From contig NZ_JYOA01000007.1 in NCBI RefSeq assembly GCF_000955805.1, positions 406,792-441,259 on the forward strand: DNA of 34,468 nt, written 5' to 3'. The stretch is from Pseudomonas sp. 21 (GTDB taxonomy: Bacteria; Pseudomonadota; Gammaproteobacteria; Pseudomonadales; Pseudomonadaceae). The notes under the pieces were generated by a model. The model worked only from the letters and a program-made list of their open reading frames with translations. It had not been told where the DNA came from and made no database searches. The position numbers and the translations under genes are program-made. Numbering within the stretch: position 1 is the stretch's first letter; the number at the start of each line of letters is the position of its first letter. Below, piece by piece: positions 34,452 through 34,468 of this stretch.

Positions 34452-34468
34452 GTAGGAGCGCGCCATGC
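34452..34468 (+). repeat. partial REP-like element at the window edge
   Basis: GTAGGAGCGCGCC starts with the shared REP head (GTAGGAGCG) and continues past the end of the window, so its subtype cannot be fixed. Confidence 0.55.

Overview
The window is about 65% GC and reads as the chromosome of a Pseudomonas, most likely from the P. aeruginosa / P. nitroreducens / P. citronellolis side of the genus. Evidence: near-complete orthologues of the polA-engB-cytochrome-dsbA-dgcH block, a TonB1-type protein with a long cytoplasmic extension, a DksA2/ZigA/FolE2 zinc-starvation block, glmR-glmS, the sRNA ErsA between engB and polA, and many GTAG-headed REP palindromes. Nothing indicates a phage, plasmid or genomic island. 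The accessory content is a REP-associated transposase (RAYT), REP elements and a glycolipid-modification cluster. Locus names such as PAxxxx are from memory, not from a search.

Layout. 1-4.5 kb: a short-chain dehydrogenase with an unusual active site, an adenine/adenosine deaminase, a small lipoprotein, and a ChaA-type cation/proton antiporter coupled to a nucleoside 2-deoxyribosyltransferase. 4.5-7.1 kb: tonB behind a perfect Fur palindrome, a CobW-family GTPase, and a divergent six-cysteine periplasmic protein. 7.2-7.8 kb: a RAYT transposase between two inverted REPs. 7.85-11 kb: a zinc-limitation block: zigA and dksA2 on the minus strand, a divergent small exported protein, and folE2. Two 13-bp Zur-like boxes sit at the dksA2/exported-protein divergence and just before folE2. 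11-16 kb: a GNAT acetyltransferase, cyclopropane fatty acid synthase, a 14-TM DHA2 exporter and a C5-dicarboxylate/proton symporter.

16.1-21.4 kb: the least familiar part. A tandem LABN-domain membrane protein with a TTG start and a hairpin-rich upstream region faces a minus-strand operon encoding a UDP-uronate-type epimerase, a soluble polyprenyl-phosphate glycosyltransferase, an ArnT-like membrane glycosyltransferase and a membrane-anchored SdiA-regulated/YjiK-type beta-propeller. Together these look like a route from UDP-GlcA to a polyprenyl-linked sugar (perhaps galacturonate) to an envelope glycolipid, similar in logic to Arn or Rgt pathways.

21.7-24.4 kb: glmS with its DeoR-type regulator glmR, including an empty attTn7 site. 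24.5-34.4 kb: dgcH (diguanylate cyclase), an EEP-family hydrolase, dsbA, cytochromes c4 and c5, engB, the AlgU-type-promoter sRNA ersA, polA, a DUF2782 protein and thrB. Compared with PAO1 order as I remember it, glmR lies next to dgcH rather than glmU/atp, so the window joins blocks that are separate there. REP pairs lie at or near several of these junctions.
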